Of a stretch of 23,171 nucleotides of DNA, positions 9,201-16,948 are shown one piece after another. Source of the DNA: a virus; IMG/VR virus record IMGVR_UViG_3300046007_000896, positions 1-23,171 of that record. One strand, written 5' to 3'. The position numbers were made by a program, and so were the translations under genes. Position 1 is the first letter of the stretch. The number at the start of each line of letters is the position of its first letter. The notes below the pieces were generated by a model, which was not told the origin of the DNA, ran no database searches, and worked only from the letters and a program-made list of their open reading frames with translations.

Positions 9201-12200
9201 AACTTCAATCTTTGCGCTTTATTCATAATAGTACGGAACATACCACTTAACTCTGAAGAATCTTTTGAAGATAACGTATGAGTGAGTGTATACAACAACC
9301 CGGATTCGCGTACTACTCTATCCGCTGCGGCAGTAACATCTTCTATTTTGCGTTGCTCTTTGGTTTTTTTGCCTTGCGCAAGTTCATTTAATTGCCCCCT
9401 GTTTGCGCCATTTTTAAACACCTGATTGGATATACTGATAATGTCTGTAATTGTGTCAACCGCTTCGTCAAATATTGACGTTCTGGGGGAGAAATTAAAG
9501 AACTCAGCAATAGCACGCACAATACGGGTAAATATATTGCCTCTGTCTAGCGCTTTAACTTCTTCTTGAAATGCTTTGTTCGATATTAATTCAGAAGCAA
9601 ATTCATCTATATTTCTGGTGCCGTAACGCTTACCTAGCTTCTTTTTTACGAGATTAAACAGCTTTGTTAAATCTTGTGTAAATTTAAGTTTGGTATTGCT
9701 AAGTACATGGCTTATAGCTGCATGAATCAACTCATGCACCAGCACAGGTTCATTTATTTGAGTGGGGTCTATGGTGATGGTGTCGGCATTAGAATCGTAG
9801 TTTCCCCCAAACTCCGGGTCTGTGGATTCCTGCACAACTAGTCTAGTTTTTAACCCCAGCCCTCGTATAGCTGACATCACACGTCTAACTATAGGGTCAT
9901 TAGTAGTCTTTATTATATGGTCAATTACCGCGCCAGTGTCGCCGTTAGTAACAAGCACTACACCCGCATCGCTCAAAGGAGGAGCGACATATTTTGGAGC
10001 GTTTAGTATTTCTATGTCAGGGTGGTTTTCTGCAATAGTTTTGGCTATTTCAACTTCTTTTTCCTTAGCTATTTTATCCCCAAGCAATTTATTTGAGAGC
10101 GCTTCAATAGCTTCTTTTGGGTTACCGCTTTGGGCAACGTACCTAAAGAGATTCGCAAGATTAGATATTCGACTGTATATGCGGTCTGCTACCGCATCAG
10201 ACGTAACCCCCGGTATATAATTATTGGTGGTTAATAATTCTTTTGCTTCTTCCGCAGCATGAGTTCGCACAACGTCAGTCAGATTTGTGGTTTCCCCTGT
10301 GTCGAAATCTAATTTAGCAAGTGTATATCTACCATCTAAAGTATTAGTAACCCCGTCAGCTAAATCCATTACTTTAGCGTCAAGCTCTTCTCCTTCCAGT
10401 CTTTCGGGCGGTTGCTGGGCTAGGAACTTTCCAGCGGTAGGAGCACTTAAGTCAGCAAGTTTTTTTTCCAATTCTCTAATTAAAGCTGGTAAAACTTTTT
10501 TACGGGCTGCTTCAGTTTTAGGGTTCTCTAGTTCAAGCCTCGCAGTTAAATATTGATTAGACACAGCGTCTATTATTTTACGTTTTCTCTCCTGTGCGTT
10601 TTTAAATATTTTACGCTGTTTCCGTTCGGGGCCCTCATACTCCACGTCTTGAGTGGAACCGTATAGCTCAAATTCCTCTTCCGCCAGTTCTGCCGCGTCT
10701 TCTGCGTCCTCTGCGCGTTCCGACTCCACCGGGTATAAATCAGCTATTAAACTTTCATAATCTTCCGGGCTTAAATTTTCTTGGTCTACGTCGTAGCTAG
10801 TATCAGAAGGCGTAGGCTCTTCTGTGTATTGCGTTGTTGTCTTTTTGCTCTCTTGAGTAAAAGGTGTCTGCAAATATCTAAGTATTTTCGCCATAGGGTT
10901 TGGCGTAGCAGACGTAGGTTGTTCCACAAGCGCAGGTGTAGGTGTTACCGCTTCTTTTACTGGCGCAGGTGTGGGGGCTACGGTGGCTAGATCTACGGGT
11001 GCGGGTTTACCTATCTGATCCAGCGCGGCGGCATTTATACGATTTTCGTAGTCTCCTAAGGACTCACCCTTATTCTGTAGTATTACAGCATGTGCTTTTT
11101 CATGTGCAACAACAAAATTCTGCCACTCCTGTAATGTTTTAAAGGTATCTTCAGGTAACGGGGCAACTCCTTCTTTCTTAGGTTTAGTCCAAGCCTTGTC
11201 GTTATACCGTTTTTCCAGTTCCTTCGGGTTTATCGTTATAACCCCTGTTTTTCTATTGCGTCTTGCCCATGCCTTACCTTTGGGAGTATTATCTTCATAT
11301 TCTATTACTGGTTCTTCTACCGGTGCAGGGGCTACGGTTTCTTTTACTGGCTGTTCTACCGGTTGTTCTACAGGCGCAGGTGTAGGTGTTACGGCTTCTT
11401 TTACCGGCTGTTCTACCGGTTGTTCTACCGGCGTAGGCGCGGGGGTTACAGCTTCTTTTACCGGCTGTTTTACTGGTGTAACTTCAATAATTTTATTACC
11501 AAAATGAATTCCTCGCGCATCATCTCCTAAAGGACTTTCAGAATTCCATATTTCTACAGGGGACAAACCTTCTTTTGGGGTAACTGTGTACGGCGCAGAC
11601 GCTAAAACATCTCCTTTTTTCTTAGGCCCGTAATCTTCTGTTAATACTACTTGCGCTACGTTTTCCCCATTTACTTTTGCAGGAACAAGCTGAGTCGCTA
11701 TATCTACATTTTGTAACACCCCACCAAGAGTTTGAACACCTGATTCCGTAAGGTATATAGTTTTCCCCGAAGCTGGCTGCACTCCAACCGTTGAGTCTTT
11801 ATGTTTTTCCCCACTACGGTTTCTTACTGTTTGCCCTGTTTCGGTTTGTGCATACGTAGACCCTCTAGCAGTTTTAAATAAATGAGTTACCCCCGGTAAG
11901 TTATCAAAAGGAGCGTAATCTGGTGTAGTAGGCGTGGGGGCTGCGGCTTCTTCTATCGGCGCAGACGCGGGTGTGGAAGCTACTGTGTTAGATTTCTCTA
12001 TAAGTTTATTTACTATATCTTCTTCAGTATCTTCCTCATCAACCGCGATGTTATTCGCTTTGGCGGTCTCTCGTAACTTTTTTAACTGGGGAGCTACTGT
12101 TGTTTCTTTACCCGTTTCTTCCTCTACTTTCTTACCTACTTCCTTCCCTACTTCATTTTCAAACTTCTTGGCCTGTATTTTATCCGCCAAAGTTTCAACA

Positions 12201-13339
12201 TTATCTTCAGAAGTGACCGGCACACCTAAACTTTCCGCGTCTACTTTTAAATTCTCAAACTCCGCCGTTTCGTCAATAGTTTCATCGCCTATGCCTGTGT
12301 CCAAGTCACCTTTGCCTATTTCCGGCGCGGCAGTCGGCTTACCTAAAAATACATCTGCTCCACCACCGGTAACACCACCTACCAGTCCTTCTAACGCACC
12401 TGCTCCTGCTACCCCCCGCATGGTGGGCACGTCATAACCTGCTCGTTGCGCGGCTACGTTTCTAGCGTACTGTTCTTGTGCTCCCTGTAGTGCTTCAGGC
12501 GCAGCTTCTTTAAAGGCTCCTTCTACAAACCGTCTTGGGGCACCTTTAGCTGTTTCTTCAACCGTTTTTTCAGCTACTTCTTTACCTACTTTTTTAGCTA
12601 CGTTCCTGCCTATGGCGGAAACTAATGTTTTTTCAAGCCCCGTAGCACTCGCTAACCCTCCAAGGAAACCTCCTGTCATAATCAGGTCTAGGTTATCCCC
12701 GGTATAAGATTGCGCAGCATCCGCAGCTTTTTTCGCTTCGTCTTCTGGCACTCCCGCTTTCTTTGCTTCTTCGAGTACAGAGTTGTATATTGCATTTTTT
12801 ACGGTACCCACACCCATAGCGGAACCCAACCCAACAGCAGCGGTACCCACCGCAGCTTCTGGAAGCGCAAGAGCTGAAATAGCAACAGGGGCGGCGTAGC
12901 CTAAAGCGTTAGATACCAAATCTACAGGGGCAACAGACAGGGCTTTAAGTCCCGCTTTAACTTGTTCCCACGCGCCCTTATCTTGGGCGTCCTGCATTAT
13001 CCGGGCTATTTCTTGCTGGTCGTTTTTGGCCTGCGCCGATAACAAACTATCCAACCAGCTTTCCACACCGTATATGGATTTAGATATTTCGTTATCCGCC
13101 CCAAGAGTATCCGCAATTAACCCGACTCCACCTACAGCACCTTTGCCTATATTAATCGGTATGTCAGCGGCACTGCGTAATATGCCTTGACTCTCCGGTT
13201 CAGGTTTGGGAGTGGTGAAGAGTGGGGTGGGCAGCAAATAGTCCGGTACTGTATCCCCGGACTTAAACTTAGATTGTAATGAAGAAGGTAATAAATTAAT
13301 TGGAACTACATCCCCAGATTTAAAAACAGAGTTTGCCAT
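6254..13339 (-). CDS. giant PLxRFG-type polyvalent protein with two HExxH protease-like modules
   Basis: 2361 residues, the largest gene here and last of the late operon. In order: a doubled N-terminal peptide (FKSGDVVPINLLP at 6-18, FKSGDTVPDYLLP at 25-37); Ala/Gly-rich amphipathic or membrane-like stretches (about 55-335); an acidic helical region (about 350-450); Pro/Val/Glu linker repeats (about 621-676); a module with HEKAH at 746-750; a second linker copy (about 785-811); acidic stretch; a second zinc-protease-like motif HELIHA at 1202-1207 with a likely third ligand in DEFASEL (E1246 or E1250); PLGRHG at 1581-1586, matching the PLxRFG signature; and a long helical C-terminal part with hydrophobic segments near 1808-1853 and 2046-2077. 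Known polyvalent proteins are thought to be packaged and ejected with phage DNA to act in the host early in infection; that role here is inference. Start ATG 13339 shares one base with the upstream stop (TAATG). Confidence 0.85.
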   Translation of the reverse strand: MANSVFKSGDVVPINLLPSSLQSKFKSGDTVPDYLLPTPLFTTPKPEPESQGILRSAADIPINIGKGAVGGVGLIADTLGADNEISKSIYGVESWLDSLLSAQAKNDQQEIARIMQDAQDKGAWEQVKAGLKALSVAPVDLVSNALGYAAPVAISALALPEAAVGTAAVGLGSAMGVGTVKNAIYNSVLEEAKKAGVPEDEAKKAADAAQSYTGDNLDLIMTGGFLGGLASATGLEKTLVSAIGRNVAKKVGKEVAEKTVEETAKGAPRRFVEGAFKEAAPEALQGAQEQYARNVAAQRAGYDVPTMRGVAGAGALEGLVGGVTGGGADVFLGKPTAAPEIGKGDLDTGIGDETIDETAEFENLKVDAESLGVPVTSEDNVETLADKIQAKKFENEVGKEVGKKVEEETGKETTVAPQLKKLRETAKANNIAVDEEDTEEDIVNKLIEKSNTVASTPASAPIEEAAAPTPTTPDYAPFDNLPGVTHLFKTARGSTYAQTETGQTVRNRSGEKHKDSTVGVQPASGKTIYLTESGVQTLGGVLQNVDIATQLVPAKVNGENVAQVVLTEDYGPKKKGDVLASAPYTVTPKEGLSPVEIWNSESPLGDDARGIHFGNKIIEVTPVKQPVKEAVTPAPTPVEQPVEQPVKEAVTPTPAPVEQPVEQPVKETVAPAPVEEPVIEYEDNTPKGKAWARRNRKTGVITINPKELEKRYNDKAWTKPKKEGVAPLPEDTFKTLQEWQNFVVAHEKAHAVILQNKGESLGDYENRINAAALDQIGKPAPVDLATVAPTPAPVKEAVTPTPALVEQPTSATPNPMAKILRYLQTPFTQESKKTTTQYTEEPTPSDTSYDVDQENLSPEDYESLIADLYPVESERAEDAEDAAELAEEEFELYGSTQDVEYEGPERKQRKIFKNAQERKRKIIDAVSNQYLTARLELENPKTEAARKKVLPALIRELEKKLADLSAPTAGKFLAQQPPERLEGEELDAKVMDLADGVTNTLDGRYTLAKLDFDTGETTNLTDVVRTHAAEEAKELLTTNNYIPGVTSDAVADRIYSRISNLANLFRYVAQSGNPKEAIEALSNKLLGDKIAKEKEVEIAKTIAENHPDIEILNAPKYVAPPLSDAGVVLVTNGDTGAVIDHIIKTTNDPIVRRVMSAIRGLGLKTRLVVQESTDPEFGGNYDSNADTITIDPTQINEPVLVHELIHAAISHVLSNTKLKFTQDLTKLFNLVKKKLGKRYGTRNIDEFASELISNKAFQEEVKALDRGNIFTRIVRAIAEFFNFSPRTSIFDEAVDTITDIISISNQVFKNGANRGQLNELAQGKKTKEQRKIEDVTAAADRVVRESGLLYTLTHTLSSKDSSELSGMFRTIMNKAQRLKFTQALTTRGLFDVAKKIGVAPLATVEDILLRKIPELRNKIRRIDDRLIDLTLKWGAKNPKNLVRLGEATNAARIYQIDPSKTDVVTAIENDETVQYYDARAKDPKYRNNKDYNLKRKKARIQQIEYAYKKYDSLGGEGRSIYKSLQEAYKKQLEEYEAAIRGVVAEITNTLGLSEATDLQEKLSPIFKALFSDVHKVGVYFPLGRHGDYWIRIGKGKNGETQFFDSEFARDRYRRQVERDTPADKLPPIEVGNNPDELKKTLFSEDNKLKTTQILQDVFAKIDGLSGQMNLDTKTGELSISQNALSGLKDEFLDMYLRALPGADLRKRYLRSTQKAGFSSDVLRTFIVSSYKHSNQLPRIKYGMALATQLDAAVDSAEGQPVDSVSAVKDLTQAIKERAQPELAPDSNETWLDAAAQFANQATFLYTMTSLKTALVAFTQLPTFGASVLTAKYGAMDTMAMMAKYTGLLLSTNALSVKNSYTNLKGEVTSEWVLPTIENSTYLKNNPRLAAAHEQGGLWGVFEQGFGSQFKQVAENPTYEQYTPAVRAKKTVYGFLTAAFSTAERVSREIMFMSAYELAYNKAKKEKVGGADANARALLEAEKDTAKSMFDYSRMNKQPMLYKNAGARVFFQFMTFPLNAAGFLIRNAATMLSGLQSKDPVAAKQAAIELFGTLGAIYMFAGVTGLPMFSLIMGLLEGLRDQLFDPTKYTDPEDPRSNVPLGLWFTRTYIPSIFGEGSGVVSGPISTMLDVDIGSSVGLNNLFFRDEVLADGAKDWVQQAIFSHLSPPALSVVGQIASGVELMNEGKFLRGAERIVPAFFRGTLVANRLATEGSVTPMGAELIQPEFFTAGKLIAQGVGFKTVTEKEIQNAIFEAKRFDEAKKIERNKLLNELNNAYMELEAAEKQGKSTDAAYAKMNTIIEKMITYSLANPYRPFETENINSSLRRKAEARAKATVSGGLTAESDEVLYYLMRMTKLGLNK
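11311..11478 (-). repeat. 57-bp in-frame repeats encoding a Pro/Val/Glu linker
   Basis: Three copies of a 57-base unit (anchor points at 11351, 11408 and 11465) encode a 19-residue linker, PVEQPVEQPVKEAVTPAPT and variants, in the 2361-residue protein. A fourth, shorter copy lies at about 10905-10985, on the other side of the HEKAH module. The units differ by few bases, some of them silent, so they arose by recent duplication. Confidence 0.85.
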
Positions 13340-16300
13340 TATTTAAACCGCCACTGCCCATTAGTAAACACTATGGGCGCTCCATTCACCGCAGTGCTTA
13401 CATCTCCTTCTTGTGCTCCACCACCACTACCAACACTAGCATTAGCACCGCTACCAATGTTGCCTAGTAGATACTGTAATCGCTCATCTTCAAGCTGCTT
13501 TCTTCTTTCTGGTGATGTTTTAGGGTCTTTATATTCTTTTTGGTCTGGTGCCATACCAAGTGGGTTGCTAAAATACGCCTGAATTTCTTTTACGGCATCG
13601 TCTAGACGTTCCTGTTCAAATTGCGCTGTTCTTGCATCAGTACTAAATATAGAAGCCTGAGCTTGTTGACGTGCGTATTCGTTTTGTGCTTCTAATCTTA
13701 TAGTTGCTTCAGGACGTTTATCTCCTTTGGCTCGTTGAGCATCATAATATCTCTGCTCATACGTGTCTCTATCGGAAGGTTTATTTGCATTAGCTTGAGT
13801 AGCTGCAATACGTTCTCGTTCCAACTTATCCGCTTCTTTGTCTCTTGAGGTGTCATACTCAGCTTTCGCTATAGCTAAATCTCGTGCAATTTGTTCTTTA
13901 CGTGATTCTTTCTTCGACCCGGCAAGTTTATCAAGTTTTTCAGAATATCCTTTAAACGCAGGGGTTAATCCTTCTCCTACACCCGCAAGGAAATTAGGTG
14001 ACTGCCCCGCCATAAGATTAAACCCACCAGCAATAAGAAAGTCATTAAACGCATCCTGTTTTTCTTTAGCCAGTTCTTCTTCAGTCATTTCAGTAGAAGG
14101 AGCTTTTCTTAGTGACTCAATATAACGAGCCACCGGGTCTTCTTTTGGAGCTTCACGTCTACCCGGTATTTGAGTTTTATCTATTTCTTGTAACTGCTCA
14201 ATACCAATACTCTGTGGTGCCGGTGCGCTTGTCGGCGTAATAGCGGATAACCCCATATTAAGTTCTTCATCTCTTACGTTGGCACTAGGTGACCCAGCTA
14301 AGTCACTAACTTGCCTTCTTTGCGGTATCTGCTTGGTATTTATTTCCTCAACCCCCGGTAATATGGGCAGTCCTTTGGCTTCCGCTTCCGCCCTCAATTC
14401 GGGCAAAGATTTGTTAAACAACTTCCTACGCTCGTTTAATTTATCTTTTTCCGAGCTAGTAGCTGTTAAAAAATCTATTAATTTTTCTCGTTCGTTTATT
14501 TTTTCTTCCGCAGACGCAAAAGGTTTTTTAAGAACATCATAAATACTATACCCCGCTGGTTTAGGGGGTGTGTATTCAACACCCTCGGGAATGTACGGCG
14601 CAAGGTAGTCATATTTAACACTATCTCCCGCACCATACCCAACAATCCCACCTTCCGCAGCGGTAAACGCATTTTCAGGAAGAGGGGCGGAGGCTAATCC
14701 GGCAGTTTGAGGTTGTGGATTGAGTAGCTTCTGAGCAACAGTAGAATCCGGCGGTTGTGGGGCACTCATTTGTTTTGCTACCATACTTGCCGCCATCGTT
14801 CTCACTATATCGGGTACCCCGGGTATTCCGTTTATCTGGTTAATATCCCCTCGTGTACTCACTACAAGGTCACGAGCTTGTTTGCCCAACCCTTCCACGC
14901 TGGGAGCCGCGACATCTTGAGGAGCGTCCATAGGTTGAGGAGCAATCGCACCTAGCCCCATCTGTTGTTCCGCCCCACCACCTTCAGCAAGTGCAACCAG
15001 ACCGCCGTTGTTGTATGCCTTTATCTCGCCACCTTCAGCGGAGTTGAAAGTTCTGTAAGCCCCATACCCAGCCATACCCAAACCAGCCAACTGACTTGCA
15101 AGTGACGCAGGTTGTGAATATGTTGAGCTAACTGTTGAGGGCCCCGGAGACGGAACGCCGCCAAGCAAACTTGCGTACTGTTGCAGCTGTTGCATTGGGT
15201 ACTGCTGTTGGCGCAAGAAATCCTGATACCGCATATCAAGTTGTTGCTGATTAAGCGCCTGTTGTTCCGCACCTGCCCCACTAATAGCCCCATACCGCTG
15301 AAGCTCCGCAGCCTGTTGAGCAGAACCTAACCCACCCAGAGCCTGCGCAGCCTCTAACCCCATACCCGCACCAGTTAACCCCAACCTACGAGCTTCCAGT
15401 TCCGCCTGCTGATTAGCCAACCCAGCCTGCATACCCTGCTGCGCACCCAATGCCTGCACTCCAAGAAGCGCAGAAAGATTCTGTTGTCCTATCGTTAACC
15501 CAGCCTGCTGATTGGCAAGTGCCGCCCGGAGAGCCTGTTCCTGATTCATTCCCTGAGCTTGTAATTTAGCCGCTTGATTTTGTACATTGGCCTGTTGTTG
15601 AGTATTTAAATTAGCAAGTGCGGATTCCAGCCCAGTACGTGTACCTAACTCTTGTACGCCCAGTCTAGCCGCAAGATTCTGTTGCTCCGCCTGTTGTCTT
15701 GCCTGCTGATTAGAAAGAGCCGCCTGAAGCTGGCTTTGAATATTTGTCTGTTGCGCCTGCAACCCACGCCCTTGTTCCGCTTCAAATTGACGCTGCGCAG
15801 CCTCATACGCCGCCTGAGAACCTGTGGCTTGAATATCCCCTAACTTTTGACTCAGCGTACTTTCGCGTTCTCCTTGCAATAACGCCTGTCTAGCCCCACC
15901 ATAAGTACCTTGTCGAGCTGCAGCAAGATTCTGTCCTAACTGTGCTTTTTGTGCGTCGTATATGGCTTCCTGCTTTTGCACATCCACCACATTTTGCATA
16001 TAAGGGGACATATATTGTGATGCAACACCGGGTTGCACAAACGACCCAGTACTGGCGCGTTCCGCAGCAACACGCTCAGGGCCTTCCATTTGGAAGGTTT
16101 GTAAATTAGGAGCAAACCCTGTCTGCGCCGCAGTCATCTGAGGTGCGCGAACCATACGGGAACTTACTTCCCGAGCAGGCCCCATTGTGTATTGAGAAAG
16201 CTGTGGAGCCTGTACGTTAGGAGCTGGTTGATACGCACCCAATCCCGCCAATCCTGCTTGGGTAGCAAACTGTGTGGCCGTGTTAAATTGTCCTGCAGGT

Positions 16301-16515
16301 TGAAGTCCTAAAATACCCTGTTGCGCCGCTGTCTGCCCGGGGGTAAATCCGGCTATACGCTGGTCTTGGTAAGGAGTGTAAGGCTGATACGAAAGCTCTT
16401 GCCCACGCGATAAAACATCGGCCACATATGGCTGCATATATGAAGGCAACTGGGGGGTTACTACCTGTGACCCTGTTGGCATCGTGTTACTTTGTTTGCT
16501 GCTGCTGCTTCCCAT
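13339..16515 (-). CDS. large Ala/Gln-rich virion protein, probable ejected internal protein
   Basis: 1058 residues. N-terminal region rich in Gln, Tyr and Pro (PSYMQPYVADVLSRG). Residues about 168-246 carry a motif I know from many phage structural proteins: MSPYMQNVVDVQKQEAI, then GTYGGARQALLQGE, then YEAAQRQFEAEQ. Residues 263-394 are four tandem 33-residue helical repeats. A low-complexity Gly/Pro section follows with GG motifs (AEGGEIKAYNNGG near 495, AEGGIVGYGAGD near 619), then charged helices, a phage motif GGFNLMAGQSPNFLAGVGEGL, and the C-terminus NGAPIVFTNGQWRFK. No enzyme motif. An internal virion or DNA-ejection role fits composition, length and position between tail genes and the polyvalent protein, but is inferred. 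ATG 16515 has AGGAG upstream; the start overlaps the GNAT-like gene by 29 bases. Confidence 0.7.
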   Translation of the reverse strand: MGSSSSKQSNTMPTGSQVVTPQLPSYMQPYVADVLSRGQELSYQPYTPYQDQRIAGFTPGQTAAQQGILGLQPAGQFNTATQFATQAGLAGLGAYQPAPNVQAPQLSQYTMGPAREVSSRMVRAPQMTAAQTGFAPNLQTFQMEGPERVAAERASTGSFVQPGVASQYMSPYMQNVVDVQKQEAIYDAQKAQLGQNLAAARQGTYGGARQALLQGERESTLSQKLGDIQATGSQAAYEAAQRQFEAEQGRGLQAQQTNIQSQLQAALSNQQARQQAEQQNLAARLGVQELGTRTGLESALANLNTQQQANVQNQAAKLQAQGMNQEQALRAALANQQAGLTIGQQNLSALLGVQALGAQQGMQAGLANQQAELEARRLGLTGAGMGLEAAQALGGLGSAQQAAELQRYGAISGAGAEQQALNQQQLDMRYQDFLRQQQYPMQQLQQYASLLGGVPSPGPSTVSSTYSQPASLASQLAGLGMAGYGAYRTFNSAEGGEIKAYNNGGLVALAEGGGAEQQMGLGAIAPQPMDAPQDVAAPSVEGLGKQARDLVVSTRGDINQINGIPGVPDIVRTMAASMVAKQMSAPQPPDSTVAQKLLNPQPQTAGLASAPLPENAFTAAEGGIVGYGAGDSVKYDYLAPYIPEGVEYTPPKPAGYSIYDVLKKPFASAEEKINEREKLIDFLTATSSEKDKLNERRKLFNKSLPELRAEAEAKGLPILPGVEEINTKQIPQRRQVSDLAGSPSANVRDEELNMGLSAITPTSAPAPQSIGIEQLQEIDKTQIPGRREAPKEDPVARYIESLRKAPSTEMTEEELAKEKQDAFNDFLIAGGFNLMAGQSPNFLAGVGEGLTPAFKGYSEKLDKLAGSKKESRKEQIARDLAIAKAEYDTSRDKEADKLERERIAATQANANKPSDRDTYEQRYYDAQRAKGDKRPEATIRLEAQNEYARQQAQASIFSTDARTAQFEQERLDDAVKEIQAYFSNPLGMAPDQKEYKDPKTSPERRKQLEDERLQYLLGNIGSGANASVGSGGGAQEGDVSTAVNGAPIVFTNGQWRFK
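15334..15729 (-). repeat. four tandem 99-bp units encoding 33-residue hendecad-like repeats
   Basis: Residues 263-295, 296-328, 329-361 and 362-394 of the 1058-residue protein align without gaps, each opening with (L/M)xAxLANQQA or a close variant; units 1 and 3 also share QNLxAxLGVQxLG exactly 66 residues apart. A period of 33 is three 11-residue turns, as in right-handed coiled coils and membrane-surface amphipathic helices. Confidence 0.8.
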
Positions 16516-16948
16516 TTCTTTCTCCTATACCCGAATCGGCTGCGGGTATTTCATATGCGTAGCCGACTAATTTATAGCCATAATTCTTGAATATTTTGGC
16601 CCATCCGGGGCGTCCGACAGATTCTAACCCATTGCAGTTATTGTCGTAAGCCCACCGAGTCAAGATTTCAAGCATCGGTTCTTTCCAGTTGTGTCCTTCC
16701 ACACCGCCTATAAAAGCCAGATGGACGAACTTCTTTCTTGGATAAGAAGTGAAATTGGTGACTACAGCCCCCTTAACACCCTCATCATCAAATGCCACCC
16801 ATAACGTATGATTATCTTCTTTCACGGAGATGTAAATATCTTCCAGCGTGAACCTACCATACGTGTATTCTACTGCTTTTTCCAGATGTACCTTCACCCT
16901 ATCCCAGCACTGGTCTACATACTCAGTGGGTACGATAGAGACTTCCAT
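16487..16948 (-). CDS. GNAT-like acetyltransferase-fold protein
   Basis: 153 residues. Strand/helix order suits a GNAT fold: a beta strand ending TLWVAFDDEGVKGAVVTNF (about 48-66), HLAFIGGVEGHNWKE (about 76-90), a helix MLEILTRWAYDNNC, then LESVGRPGWAKIFKNYGYKLVG, a C-terminal pattern common in phage GNAT-like proteins. The usual acetyl-CoA pyrophosphate loop R/QxxGxG/A is not obvious; GGVEGHN occupies the place, so activity is uncertain. The tail (from about 137) is polar and ends in a Gln-rich stretch, because its last 29 bases overlap the ribosome site and start of the next gene. Its ATG overlaps the preceding stop (TGATG). Proteins of this kind are frequent among podovirus structural genes; the target is unknown. 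Confidence 0.65.
   Translation of the reverse strand: MEVSIVPTEYVDQCWDRVKVHLEKAVEYTYGRFTLEDIYISVKEDNHTLWVAFDDEGVKGAVVTNFTSYPRKKFVHLAFIGGVEGHNWKEPMLEILTRWAYDNNCNGLESVGRPGWAKIFKNYGYKLVGYAYEIPAADSGIGERNGKQQQQTK

Noticed and set aside
11196-12437. Long plus-strand open frames inside the 2361-residue gene (e.g. 11934-12437, 9822-10220)
   Set aside because: They are low-complexity Ser/Thr-rich mirror frames of the minus-strand gene, with no ribosome site and no recognisable motif.
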